Part shown: positions 28,191 to 36,650 of the stretch, piece by piece
How the letters are laid out: every line of letters starts with the position of its first letter
Numbering within the stretch: the stretch's first letter is position 1
NCBI RefSeq assembly: GCF_026168755.1
Contig: NZ_JAPFDR010000032.1
Span: forward strand, 1-37,773
Direction of reading: 5' to 3'
DNA: 37,773 nucleotides
Source of the DNA: Clostridium sp.
GTDB taxonomy: Bacteria > Bacillota > Clostridia > Clostridiales > Clostridiaceae
The notes under the pieces: generated by a model
The model's database searches: none
The model's input: the letters and a program-made list of their open reading frames with translations, nothing else
What the model was told of the DNA's origin: nothing
Position numbers and translations under genes: made by a program

Positions 28191-28345
28191 TTTGATGTTA
28201 TAAGTATATTTCATGTCTTTTTAATTTTCTACACGCAAAATTATAACTAGTAGTGTAAATTTTATTCTTTTTTAATATATTCAATAATAAATTCAGTAAA
28301 TATATAATTTATCCATTTTAAAATTTCAAAGTACAAAACCAAAGA
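28191..28345 (-). promoter_or_regulatory. Upstream control region of GH85 copy 2, paralogous to that of copy 3
   Basis: This AT-rich stretch aligns with 31356-31497 ahead of copy 3; shared pieces on the plus strand include ATTCTTTT, CAATAATAA and ATAATTxATCCA. It also contains TTTTCTACAC (28225-28234) and TAGTGTAAATTTT (28251-28263), which recur exactly in front of the permease operon. Possible -10 elements exist (TATAAC on the minus strand) but no -35/-10 pair is convincing, which suggests activator-dependent transcription. Of the gap 28159-28508 the rest is the copy 3 terminator and unremarkable AT-rich DNA. Confidence 0.5.
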
Positions 28346-28389
28346 GGCTGTATCACAATTGAATTTAATCAATCAATTATGATACAGCC
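28346..28389 (-). terminator. Intrinsic terminator after GH85 copy 3
   Basis: GGCTGTATCATAATTGA pairs with TCAATTGTGATACAGCC on the minus strand, perfect apart from one G-U wobble, around a 10-base loop, with TCTTTGGTTTTG following. It lies 120 bases after the stop codon and ahead of the copy 2 promoter region. Confidence 0.85.
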
Positions 28390-28508
28390 CCTTGTAATTT
28401 AAAAATTTTTATACTACGCATTCCTGACTAACTTAATGAAAAAACATAATTTTTATTAAAATGAGTATAAACTTAATCCATGAGTAAATTAACCTTTTTC
28501 CATATATG

Positions 28509-31322
28509 TTAATTTTCCCCAGTTGAATGCTCTGATGCATTAATATTATTACCATAAAGCACTTCTACTGCTTCTGATTTATTACCATTGTAATCTTCAA
28601 CAATTACAGTTAATTTACCTGTTCCTATAACTGGAATTGACTCTAAATCATCAACACCTCTTACGTAATAATCTAAAGTTTCTCCATTTACTGTATGTGT
28701 CTTAAGTTCATCATCTTCATAAATATACATATGCCACCAATCACTTGATGTTGGTGCTGTTAATTTCACTTTATCTTGTGATAATAATACTGCTGTCCCA
28801 TCATAAGCTGATGAATGTAAATCTAATAATCTACTGATATAATTAATGCTTTCTATTACATTTCCATTTGAATCCAACATTGAAATCGTTAATGTATATC
28901 TACTTCCATCTGTAATTGGAACTTCAATCCTTGCTGATGATTTACCATTTTTCACTTTAGTTGAATAAACTTCATCATTCTCCGAATAATCAAGATTAAC
29001 ATCTACTCTAATACTTTCAAATTTGATATTTGGCTTTTTCCAGCTCACATCTATATATCCAACATTCTCTTCAACTTGGATATTACTTAATTTTTTATCA
29101 AAACTGAACTTTATTATTGATGCTTCACTTTCACTTCCATCTTCACCTACTGCAGTTAATTTTAAACTTACTGTATTTTTAGGCATATTCTTTATATAAT
29201 AAAGTTGATCATATATTCCTCCTAAAAATATATCTTTTCCGCTATTATCAATTGCATATAAGTTATATTGCTTTACTGTATCATAACTTTCTAAATCCCA
29301 TTCTACATAAGCTTCATTAGTCTTAGGCATTGCCTTTGATACCTTGAACCCTGTTGGTGCTTCTGGCACTACTGATGTACCATCTGTTATTTTTATTTCT
29401 CCAATATTCACTTGATAATCATCAACTACTTCAGTTGACTCAAACCCCAATCCCATTGTCGCTATTTTTCTTCCTTTGAATCCACTCAAATCTATTTCAC
29501 TAGTAATCCAATCTTTTGATTTTTTATTTGAATTATCTATATCTAAATAAACAACATTTTCTGGATCATCTTTAAATATTAATGCTAACTTCATTTTTGA
29601 AGTTTTATCATTTGATACTTTCTTAAATGTTATTGATGCTTTTGAGTTTTCATTCAAATCTAAATCAGTTTTATATAAACGTAATAAATTGTTAGAATCT
29701 AATTTACCATTTACAACAAGTGAACTACCACCCTTATATCCTCCAATTTGTTTATAAGTGAATTTCTCACCATTTTCTATATCTGATCCATAATCAAAAT
29801 CTGCTTGAAGTCTTGTTCCATCTGTTTCAATCCACCATTGCCATGTTGGAAGAATATCTTGAATATTTATATTTGACCATTCTTCACTATTAGATATTTC
29901 ACCATTTATATAATAATCCATACCATGTCCAGTATTGAAGTTAGTAATGAATGTATTTTCTCTAATTACAGAACGTTCACTTATATACTTGGAAACACCA
30001 CCCCATTGACTTGCATCTTTAACTCCTACATCTGGTCTTGAATATCCCTCTTTTTCTCCTACATCTAATGGATCAATTGTTACACCTGTATAGAACATTC
30101 TTTCACGCTCTGCAACCATCCACTGATAATCATCTTCTAAACTTGGATATTCATCCTTCATATCAAGGTCTTCATCTAAACCTGACATAACATAATCTGG
30201 AGTAAATAAAGCTATCCCCGTCTTTGGATTTCCATCTTCATCACATATAACATCCATATTTCTTGTTGAGTTATGACTTCCATCAAATTTACCCATATTA
30301 ACTTCAACACCCATAAGTACTGAATCTAAAGGATTAATTCCTAAACGTTTTGCTTCTTCAAGGCTTGCATTAATATATTCTTGATTTGTGCTATCCCCAT
30401 TATTCCATCCATCTGGTGAGTTCCAGTTGTAATTCATAAATATAGAGTCATTTACACGACCAAGAGATTCATCTTTAACAAATGAGCTATGTGATTGAAT
30501 TAATGAAGGTTTATATGTTAATTTTCCTTCAACATCATCTATACAATCATACCACTGCGTATAAACCCCTGCATCAACTAATGTTTTAGTAAATTCTTTA
30601 TATGGAACAATATGTGATGGATCAACACTAGTTTCTTGATTTATAAAGTATCCATCAAATCCAAAATACTCTTTAATTTCTATTAGCTTTTTAGCGACAA
30701 TATATTCTCCATTTTCATCTTTCTTTAACAAATCTTTATATGGCTGTGCTGCTCTTGGAATAAATAAACATCCAATTGATTTTACACCATTTTTATGAGC
30801 TGCATTTGTATATGCCGGATTAGGTAGATTTAAAATACCAAATTCGAATTCAAATTCTGTTGGTGATGATTCATCATATAATGAAAATGGTACTTCTGCA
30901 GTAGCCATTCCATGCCACCCACCATAATAATCAGTATATTGCCAAAAATTATAAAGATATTGACTAAATTCATTTGTATATGAATTATTATCAAAAACAT
31001 ATCCGCCATAATCTCCATTTAAATTAGTAAGTGATGTTTCAGAATTTAATTTAGGATTTGCTTGTGTTGGTGCAAATGCCTCATTACGCTCTTGTAGTGG
31101 AACATATGCTCTTAAGTGATTTGCATATGGATCTGTCTCTGGACTCCAATTCTCAATGTCTATAACTCTATATCCATGTTGATATGGTTGATTTTCACCT
31201 CTTCTAGAATCCCCCGTTGGTGGCTTGTAAGTTCCTGCATTAGTAGGTAAAGTAGGTAATAATATTGTTACTAAACATACTCCTGCAATTATTTTTTGTA
31301 TCCTTTTTCTTTGCTCTTTCAT
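28509..31322 (-). CDS. GH85 endo-beta-N-acetylglucosaminidase, secreted, lacking wall anchor (copy 3)
   Basis: Exported N-glycan endoglycosidase of 937 residues. The signal peptide ends near residue 29 (PTNA). The GH85 barrel (about 40-490) has YFGFDGYFINQET with N228 and E230. The beta-sandwich and three Fn3/Ig-like modules follow and match copy 2 closely; long stretches are nearly identical even at DNA level (for example around 29530-29640 versus 26370-26480). The protein ends at ASEHSTGEN, exactly where copy 2 continues TSEHFADEILL into the LRR-like domain, so LRR, CBM32, FIVAR repeats and LPQTG are all absent. With no anchor it should be released or held only by affinity. ATG with GGGGGAG. 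The cysteines differ little from copy 2, and all catalytic residues are intact, so it is a working truncated form, not a pseudogene. Confidence 0.94.
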   Translation of the reverse strand: MKEQRKRIQKIIAGVCLVTILLPTLPTNAGTYKPPTGDSRRGENQPYQHGYRVIDIENWSPETDPYANHLRAYVPLQERNEAFAPTQANPKLNSETSLTNLNGDYGGYVFDNNSYTNEFSQYLYNFWQYTDYYGGWHGMATAEVPFSLYDESSPTEFEFEFGILNLPNPAYTNAAHKNGVKSIGCLFIPRAAQPYKDLLKKDENGEYIVAKKLIEIKEYFGFDGYFINQETSVDPSHIVPYKEFTKTLVDAGVYTQWYDCIDDVEGKLTYKPSLIQSHSSFVKDESLGRVNDSIFMNYNWNSPDGWNNGDSTNQEYINASLEEAKRLGINPLDSVLMGVEVNMGKFDGSHNSTRNMDVICDEDGNPKTGIALFTPDYVMSGLDEDLDMKDEYPSLEDDYQWMVAERERMFYTGVTIDPLDVGEKEGYSRPDVGVKDASQWGGVSKYISERSVIRENTFITNFNTGHGMDYYINGEISNSEEWSNINIQDILPTWQWWIETDGTRLQADFDYGSDIENGEKFTYKQIGGYKGGSSLVVNGKLDSNNLLRLYKTDLDLNENSKASITFKKVSNDKTSKMKLALIFKDDPENVVYLDIDNSNKKSKDWITSEIDLSGFKGRKIATMGLGFESTEVVDDYQVNIGEIKITDGTSVVPEAPTGFKVSKAMPKTNEAYVEWDLESYDTVKQYNLYAIDNSGKDIFLGGIYDQLYYIKNMPKNTVSLKLTAVGEDGSESEASIIKFSFDKKLSNIQVEENVGYIDVSWKKPNIKFESIRVDVNLDYSENDEVYSTKVKNGKSSARIEVPITDGSRYTLTISMLDSNGNVIESINYISRLLDLHSSAYDGTAVLLSQDKVKLTAPTSSDWWHMYIYEDDELKTHTVNGETLDYYVRGVDDLESIPVIGTGKLTVIVEDYNGNKSEAVEVLYGNNINASEHSTGEN

Positions 31323-31341
31323 AAATATTCTCCCCCTTCTT

Positions 31342-31355
31342 TGTAATCGTAATCA
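31342..31355 (-). promoter_or_regulatory. cre-like CcpA site in the GH85 copy 3 leader
   Basis: TGATTACGATTACA on the minus strand (TGTAATCGTAATCA on the plus) fits TGWNANCGNTNWCA with one deviation in either orientation. It stands immediately upstream of the GGGGGAG ribosome site, as in copy 2. Confidence 0.55.
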
Positions 31356-31492
31356 TACGATATGCAAATTATATTTCAATATCATTTTACTTTCTAGAAC
31401 AAATAATATACACTATGGTATAAATTGTATTCTTTTATATATTTCTTCAATAATAAGTCCACTAAATACATAATTAATCCAGTTTTACTTAA

Positions 31493-31535
31493 ATAAAAAA
31501 GGAAAGTCAATATTTTCATCAACTCTCCACTTTTC
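31493..31535 (-). terminator. Weak terminator after the response regulator
   Basis: On the minus strand GAAAAGT and ACTTTCC can pair (one mismatch) and are followed by TTTTTTATTT. The stem is short and the loop long, so termination may be partial. It lies just after the regulator stop, and before the GH85 copy 3 promoter region. Confidence 0.4.
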
Positions 31536-31540
31536 ATTCT

Positions 31541-32284
31541 TCATACTATATTTTTCCTAATCTCATTAGGTGAAAAACCATAAACCTTATTAAAATGCGT
31601 GTAAAAATAATTTGTGCTTGTATATCCAACATCACTTGCAATTTGGGATATAGTATCACTTGTCATAGCTATTAATTCCTTTGCTATAAACAGCCTGTAT
31701 AACATAAGATATTCTGTAAATTTCATTTTAGTTTCCTTAAAAAATAGTCTTCCTAAATACCCATTATTAAAATTAATATTATCTGCAATTTCCTTTAATG
31801 TTATTTCATGATTATATTTACTTTTAACAATTATTATAACCTTATTTACCACTTTAGATAAATCGGAATATCTTATTCCTAAAATAGGGTCTAAATCGTT
31901 ATATTCTCTATCTATATTAATTTTATCTTTAATTATTCGCAAACACTCTTCAACAGCTAACTGTTCTAGATTATTTAATAAATAGTCATCGATACCACTT
32001 AAAAAAACTTCTCTTACCTTTAAATAGTCTGTAGAGGCTCCAACTGCAATATATTTTATATCTAAATTTAATTTTATAATTTTTTTAAGTATTTTTAATC
32101 CTTCACCATTATTTATATCTATATTAAAAAAAATAACATGCGGATTAAAAACTAAGATTTCTCTCATTATACTATTAAAATTACTGGTATCTTCAACTTC
32201 ACTTATATTATGCTTCTTAAGTATAGCATTCAATTTAAGTTTTTTTAAATTATGTGAATCATCTACAATTAATATTCTATACAT
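31541..32284 (-). CDS. AraC-type response regulator with a degenerate receiver (YesN-like)
   Basis: A 247-residue protein: receiver-like domain (1-120) plus AraC helix-turn-helix domain (about 150-247; LKEIADNINFNNGYLGRLF and ISQIASDVGYTSTNYFYTHF, ending FSPNEIRK). YesN-class regulators usually work with a YesM-type kinase that senses the sugar and switch on LplABC-type transporters. Here the acidic pair D8-D9 is kept, but the phospho-acceptor position reads FFNIDINNGEG: aligned with TDIRMPGMDG, the Asp is N54. The conserved Lys near 104 is also Asn (DYLLNNLE for DYLLKPVD). No histidine kinase gene lies in the window. I chose ATG 32284 since AAGGGATGAG serves it; ATG 32293 sits only a few bases after GGG. 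It follows the GH38 stop by 16 bases, so it is in the permease-GH38 operon. Likely regulates the GH85 and transporter promoters without phosphorylation. Confidence 0.88.
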   Translation of the reverse strand: MYRILIVDDSHNLKKLKLNAILKKHNISEVEDTSNFNSIMREILVFNPHVIFFNIDINNGEGLKILKKIIKLNLDIKYIAVGASTDYLKVREVFLSGIDDYLLNNLEQLAVEECLRIIKDKINIDREYNDLDPILGIRYSDLSKVVNKVIIIVKSKYNHEITLKEIADNINFNNGYLGRLFFKETKMKFTEYLMLYRLFIAKELIAMTSDTISQIASDVGYTSTNYFYTHFNKVYGFSPNEIRKNIV

Positions 32285-32300
32285 AAATCTCATCCCTTAA

Positions 32301-35300
32301 TTAGATTGAATTTAATTCCCCTAACTTCACCTTGAAAGTTTTTATTTCATATGGCTTTATTATGAAGCTCACCCTATTTTCTTCACTATCTACTTTTAAC
32401 ATATTATTTTCCATCATGTCACTTTCATAAACGTAATTAATATCTTTACTAAACTCTAATGTACAGTTACTTCTCTTATTTTCATATTCATATAATCTAA
32501 TAATTATATCGTCACTATCTTCAGCCTTTTTAATAACTTCAATCATTACATTATCTTTATCTATATTTACTAAACTTAATTCATTATTTAAGCTTCCAGT
32601 ATGTGCATTTTCAACTTTTGTAAATAATTCAGTGTTTAAAGAATATGCCATTTGTGTAGTCTTGGCTTCCTTCCAAGTTCCTTCATGAATATATATAGAA
32701 TAAGTAAATCTATGCTCTTCTTGGTCCGCAACTGGATTTGGATCTGTTCCACACTTAAGCATTGTTAATCTCATATTTCCATTCTTAATATCGTATCCAT
32801 ACTTACAATCATTAAGCATAGAAACTCCAAAATCACCTTCTGATAAATCTACCCACTTATGTCCACATGATTCAAATTGAGCTAAATCCCAAGATGTATT
32901 TTCATGAGTAGATCTTGTTATATTACCATATTGTATTTCATAAGTTGCTTCTTTTGCATTTATATCTAATGGGAATAGTGTTTTTAAAACTATGTCAAAT
33001 TCCTTCCAATCAATATAAGAGTCAAAATCTATTCTTGGAATATCATTATATAAATGAATATTTTGAACTATAGTTGAATTTAAGAATTTTCTTTCTATTC
33101 TTAATGTACTTCTTACAGGCCCCCCTTCTATAACTTCAATACTTGATATATCATCTATTAACCACATTTTTTCTTTATAATAAATGTCAATATCCCAGTT
33201 ATCAAAGAACATAGGCTTATCCTCAAATGCTTGTATTTGATTTCCTACTTCACCTTTCCTTAATACTTCTCTATTAGTTTTCTTATCTATGATAGATGCT
33301 ATTTGTCCCTTATCATCAAATGTTAATTTAACAAATTTGTTTTCTCCACAATCTTTATTTAAACTTACAATTTTATTAGTATTATTTCTTGACTCAACTA
33401 TTTTAAAGCTCTTATATCCATTAGAAGGTATATTTTCTGCAAAGAATATTACTTTATTATCTTTTACTTTTTGGCATATAATTTCTCTTCCACCTTCATC
33501 TAATAAAGCTACATTGCTCATCCCTTCTGGTATTTCAAAACTTGCAATATCAGATCTATTAAAGCCTAAAGAGTTAAATACTATTACACTTCTATCTTCT
33601 AAATTTATATTAGATGAAATATATTCTAAACCATTATTTAAAATTTCATTTCCACTTTTAAGTAATTCCTTATATTCTACTTCTGTAACATCATATACAT
33701 CCTTAATAGATGAACCCGGTATTATATCATGGAACTGGTTCAATAATATAGTTTCCCAAGAATCTCTAATTTTGTTATATGGATAATTTCCACCTTCTAT
33801 CATAGCTAGAGAATTCATCTTTTCTGCTGCTACATAAAGATTTTCACATCTTCTATTATCCCTCTTATTTCTTGCCATTGAAGTATATGTTCCTCTATGA
33901 TACTCAAGATACAATTCCCCAACCCACTTAGGTACCTTTTTACCATTACTTAAATTCTTTTCTAATCTTTTAAAGTAATCTAATGAAGTTCCCATCTGAA
34001 CTCTAGGTGCTCCAGGTATTCCTTTTGCTAATCTTCTTCCTGTTTCAAGCATTTCATAAGTGGCACCACCACCACCATCTCCCCATCCAAATGAAACTAA
34101 AACATCATTGTTTATATTTTTATTTTGATATCTTCTCCACGCTCCCATTATTGCATCTGGTCTAATATGTCCATTATAAGTTGTAAAGAATGATTCCTTA
34201 TTTTGATTTGGTAAAGTTGTTGTTATAAAATGAGTTAATATTTCACTTCCATCAATACCTTCCCACATAAATGTATCATTAGGAATTTTATTAAACTGAT
34301 TCCATGCAATTTTAGTAGTCATAAAATATTTTATTCCAGACTTCCTTAATATTTGTGGAAGTGCTGCTGAATATCCAAATACATCTGGCAACCATAATAT
34401 CTCATTATCAACATTAAATTCTTCCTTGAAAAATCTCTTTCCATGTAATATTTGTCTTACTAATGACTCTCCAGATGTAACATTACAATCGGCTTCAAGC
34501 CACATTGAACCTTCTGGTTCCCAAACTCCATCTTTTATTTTTTCTTTAACCTTTTCATATAAATCTGGGTGATCAGTTTTTAAAAATTTATAAAGTTGTG
34601 GCTGTGAGGACATAAATATATACTCTGGATATTCTTCCATTAACTTTAATACAGTAGAGAAACTTCTAGCCACCTTTTCTCTAGTTTGAGCTACTGTCCA
34701 TAACCACGCAACATCTATATGGGTATGTCCTACACATGTAGCAATTACATCACTATGACCACATAGCTCTCCATAAAACTTCTCTGCTAAATAATCATTA
34801 GTTTCTATTATACTTTTATCATATTGCTCTGACTTTGGTATTCTTAAATCAATTAAATTAATTGCATCATTTAATACAGTTAGCATATCAATTCTATTCT
34901 TATCTTCTTTATCTAGTTCTTTACAAACATCAACTGGCACTTTTAAATTGTAATAAAGTTCTCTAGCTTGTCTATCTAATACTACTAACTTACCACCTAA
35001 AGTTACTTTTCTATCAAATACTCTTCCAGCATATGCATGTAGATCTATATTATATATAGTTCCTGGTACTGCATCATTAGTTAAGATAAATTCTTGGTGA
35101 TTAACATCTAAACCTTGAAGCTTTTCTCCATTAACATATAAGATAAATTGCGGATTAGTTACATTATCCCAGTTTTCATTATATGTATAAAAATTTAGTG
35201 CAATTGTCTTTCCCTTAAAGCTTTCTGGAACTATTACAGAACACTTAAACCAAGCATGCTTATCCATTCCACCCCATAGCTGTCCCTCGCTAAAATCCTT

Positions 35301-35450
35301 CCATTGCTCTTGTGGAATTTCATTTGCAATATCAATTGTGTCATATTTTCCTTCAACAATTCTAAAGTTATCTATAACTAATTTTTCTCTGTATATATAT
35401 TTATCAATTTCACTACATATCTTCTCTATACGCTCTAATAAATAATGCAT
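32301..35450 (-). CDS. GH38 alpha-mannosidase (large, cytoplasmic)
   Basis: Zinc-dependent retaining exo-alpha-mannosidase of 1049 residues that should strip mannose from imported high-mannose glycans. Residues 1-225 are an ancillary domain. The catalytic domain then has CVGHTHIDVAWLWTVAQTRE with H242, H244 and D246, and LWLPDVFGYSAALPQIL with nucleophile D356. SFGWGDGGGGATYEM and NQFHDIIPGSSI follow, and the beta-sandwich C-terminus includes GYKSFKI and later strands. It is the classic bacterial/vacuolar (Ams1, SpGH38-like) form, unlike the divergent GH38 at 8.8 kb. Start: ATG 35450, 8 bases after AAGGAAGGG; the upstream ATG at 35564 would add 38 atypical residues without a ribosome site. 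No signal peptide. It lies 170 bases after the permease stop, in the same direction. Confidence 0.95.
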   Translation of the reverse strand: MHYLLERIEKICSEIDKYIYREKLVIDNFRIVEGKYDTIDIANEIPQEQWKDFSEGQLWGGMDKHAWFKCSVIVPESFKGKTIALNFYTYNENWDNVTNPQFILYVNGEKLQGLDVNHQEFILTNDAVPGTIYNIDLHAYAGRVFDRKVTLGGKLVVLDRQARELYYNLKVPVDVCKELDKEDKNRIDMLTVLNDAINLIDLRIPKSEQYDKSIIETNDYLAEKFYGELCGHSDVIATCVGHTHIDVAWLWTVAQTREKVARSFSTVLKLMEEYPEYIFMSSQPQLYKFLKTDHPDLYEKVKEKIKDGVWEPEGSMWLEADCNVTSGESLVRQILHGKRFFKEEFNVDNEILWLPDVFGYSAALPQILRKSGIKYFMTTKIAWNQFNKIPNDTFMWEGIDGSEILTHFITTTLPNQNKESFFTTYNGHIRPDAIMGAWRRYQNKNINNDVLVSFGWGDGGGGATYEMLETGRRLAKGIPGAPRVQMGTSLDYFKRLEKNLSNGKKVPKWVGELYLEYHRGTYTSMARNKRDNRRCENLYVAAEKMNSLAMIEGGNYPYNKIRDSWETILLNQFHDIIPGSSIKDVYDVTEVEYKELLKSGNEILNNGLEYISSNINLEDRSVIVFNSLGFNRSDIASFEIPEGMSNVALLDEGGREIICQKVKDNKVIFFAENIPSNGYKSFKIVESRNNTNKIVSLNKDCGENKFVKLTFDDKGQIASIIDKKTNREVLRKGEVGNQIQAFEDKPMFFDNWDIDIYYKEKMWLIDDISSIEVIEGGPVRSTLRIERKFLNSTIVQNIHLYNDIPRIDFDSYIDWKEFDIVLKTLFPLDINAKEATYEIQYGNITRSTHENTSWDLAQFESCGHKWVDLSEGDFGVSMLNDCKYGYDIKNGNMRLTMLKCGTDPNPVADQEEHRFTYSIYIHEGTWKEAKTTQMAYSLNTELFTKVENAHTGSLNNELSLVNIDKDNVMIEVIKKAEDSDDIIIRLYEYENKRSNCTLEFSKDINYVYESDMMENNMLKVDSEENRVSFIIKPYEIKTFKVKLGELNSI

Positions 35451-35524
35451 TTCTATATCCCTTCCTTGTAATAATATTTTAAAATAGTTAAGGGGTAAGA
35501 AATAAAAGTTACAGTTGAAGCTAC

Positions 35525-35540
35525 TTAAGAAGCTTCTTAA
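35525..35540. promoter_or_regulatory. Perfect 16-bp palindrome in the GH38 leader
   Basis: TTAAGAAGCTTCTTAA is its own complement and lies 75 bases ahead of the GH38 ATG, in the permease-GH38 gap. An overlapping alternative hairpin, GAAGCT with AGCTTC, can also form. It could be an operator or an RNA stem that trims GH38 expression relative to the permeases. Confidence 0.4.
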
Positions 35541-35620
35541 ATATCTATTTTCTAAATCCAACATAAAATGAATTTACTCTTTAACTTTTCTTTCCTACCC
35601 TTTTGACTATTAATTAATTT

Positions 35621-36631
35621 TTACTCCTTAACAGCTCCAATTGTTAATCCATTTACAAAATATCTTTGGAAGAATGGATATGCAACTATTATTGGTAAAG
35701 TTGATATTACAACTATAGCCATTTTAGCTGTTTCTTTTGGCATACTTGCTACTACTGATGCTGCATTCGCTCCTAATGCAGCCGCATTACTTGCTAAGAA
35801 TTCCATAGATGTATCAATTCTTATTAGAATATATTGAAGTGGCATTAAAGCTGTTTTATCTATATATAACATTGCATTAAACCAGTCATTCCAATATCCT
35901 AACATTAAAAATAATGCAATTGTTGCAATACCTGGAGTAGATATTGGAATTACTATTCTTAAGAATGTTCTCCATTCTGATGCACCATCAATTTTTGCTG
36001 ATTCTAAAATTGCCTCTGGTACTGACGTTTTAAAGAATGTTCTAAGAATTATTATATTAAAGGAGCTTACACATATAGGTAATATAAGTGCTAATAAGTT
36101 ATTTTTTAATCCTAAAAATCTTGTAATAACAAGATAATTTGCAACCATCCCTCCTGAGAATAACATAGGTATAACCATTAATTTTGTAAAGAATCCCCTA
36201 TATGCAAAACTTCTTCTAGATATTGCATATGCAAACATAGACATTACCAAAACGCCTAATATAGTTCCTACGATAGTTATAACTATTGTTACTCCATAGG
36301 ATTTTAATATTGTGCTTCCTGATGAAAATATAAATTCATATGCCCCTAAGCTCCACTCTTTTGGGAAAAATGAATACCCATTAGCCTTTATATATTCCTC
36401 GCTTGTAAGCGAGATAATTGTTACAAATAAAAATGGTATTATACACATTGCTGCAATTAATCCAAATATTATATTTAATATAACGTTTGTTGGTTTTGAT
36501 ACCCTATTAAATCTATTTATTTCTTCTTCTGATTCTGCCTTTGATCTTTTTCTTTCATCCACTTTTTCTTTTAAAGATACTAAAATTCCTTTTTTATTAA
36601 CATTTTCTGATTTAATTTTAATTGGTTCCAT
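35621..36631 (-). CDS. ABC transporter permease, LplC/YtcP (MalG) type
   Basis: Second transmembrane subunit of the oligosaccharide importer, 336 residues with six predicted membrane helices. The first starts near residue 50 (VILNIIFGLIAAMCIIPFLF). The EAA loop that docks the ATPase reads ESAKIDGASEWRTFLRI near 215-231, and the family ends in FFQRYFVNGLTIGAVKE. About 48 hydrophilic, highly charged residues precede the first helix (EKVDERKRSKAESEEE), longer than the usual 10-20. ATG with AAGGCGGTG. It follows the other permease by 19 bases. No ATPase or binding-protein gene adjoins; a shared MsmX-type ATPase elsewhere is assumed. Family assignment is safe; the sugar is inferred from the locus. 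Confidence 0.93.
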   Translation of the reverse strand: MEPIKIKSENVNKKGILVSLKEKVDERKRSKAESEEEINRFNRVSKPTNVILNIIFGLIAAMCIIPFLFVTIISLTSEEYIKANGYSFFPKEWSLGAYEFIFSSGSTILKSYGVTIVITIVGTILGVLVMSMFAYAISRRSFAYRGFFTKLMVIPMLFSGGMVANYLVITRFLGLKNNLLALILPICVSSFNIIILRTFFKTSVPEAILESAKIDGASEWRTFLRIVIPISTPGIATIALFLMLGYWNDWFNAMLYIDKTALMPLQYILIRIDTSMEFLASNAAALGANAASVVASMPKETAKMAIVVISTLPIIVAYPFFQRYFVNGLTIGAVKE

Positions 36632-36650
36632 TTATTTCACCGCCTTATGT

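Noticed and set aside
28159..28191. Eleven-residue N-terminal extension of GH85 copy 2 from an upstream ATG
   Set aside because: The extension is made from the cre-like site and the Shine-Dalgarno sequence, and would place a hydrophilic stretch before the signal peptide; ATG 28158 is well spaced.
28509..31322. GH85 copy 3 as a pseudogene
   Set aside because: Signal peptide, catalytic Asn/Glu, ribosome site, promoter region and terminator are all intact; only C-terminal accessory modules are missing.
33289..33786. Plus-strand 165-codon ORF within GH38
   Set aside because: Antisense shadow of a well-supported GH38 coding region; no start context or motif.
35451..35564. Thirty-eight-residue N-terminal extension of the large GH38
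   Set aside because: No ribosome site for that ATG, while the internal ATG 35450 has AAGGAAGGG 8 bases upstream; the extension also covers the palindrome.
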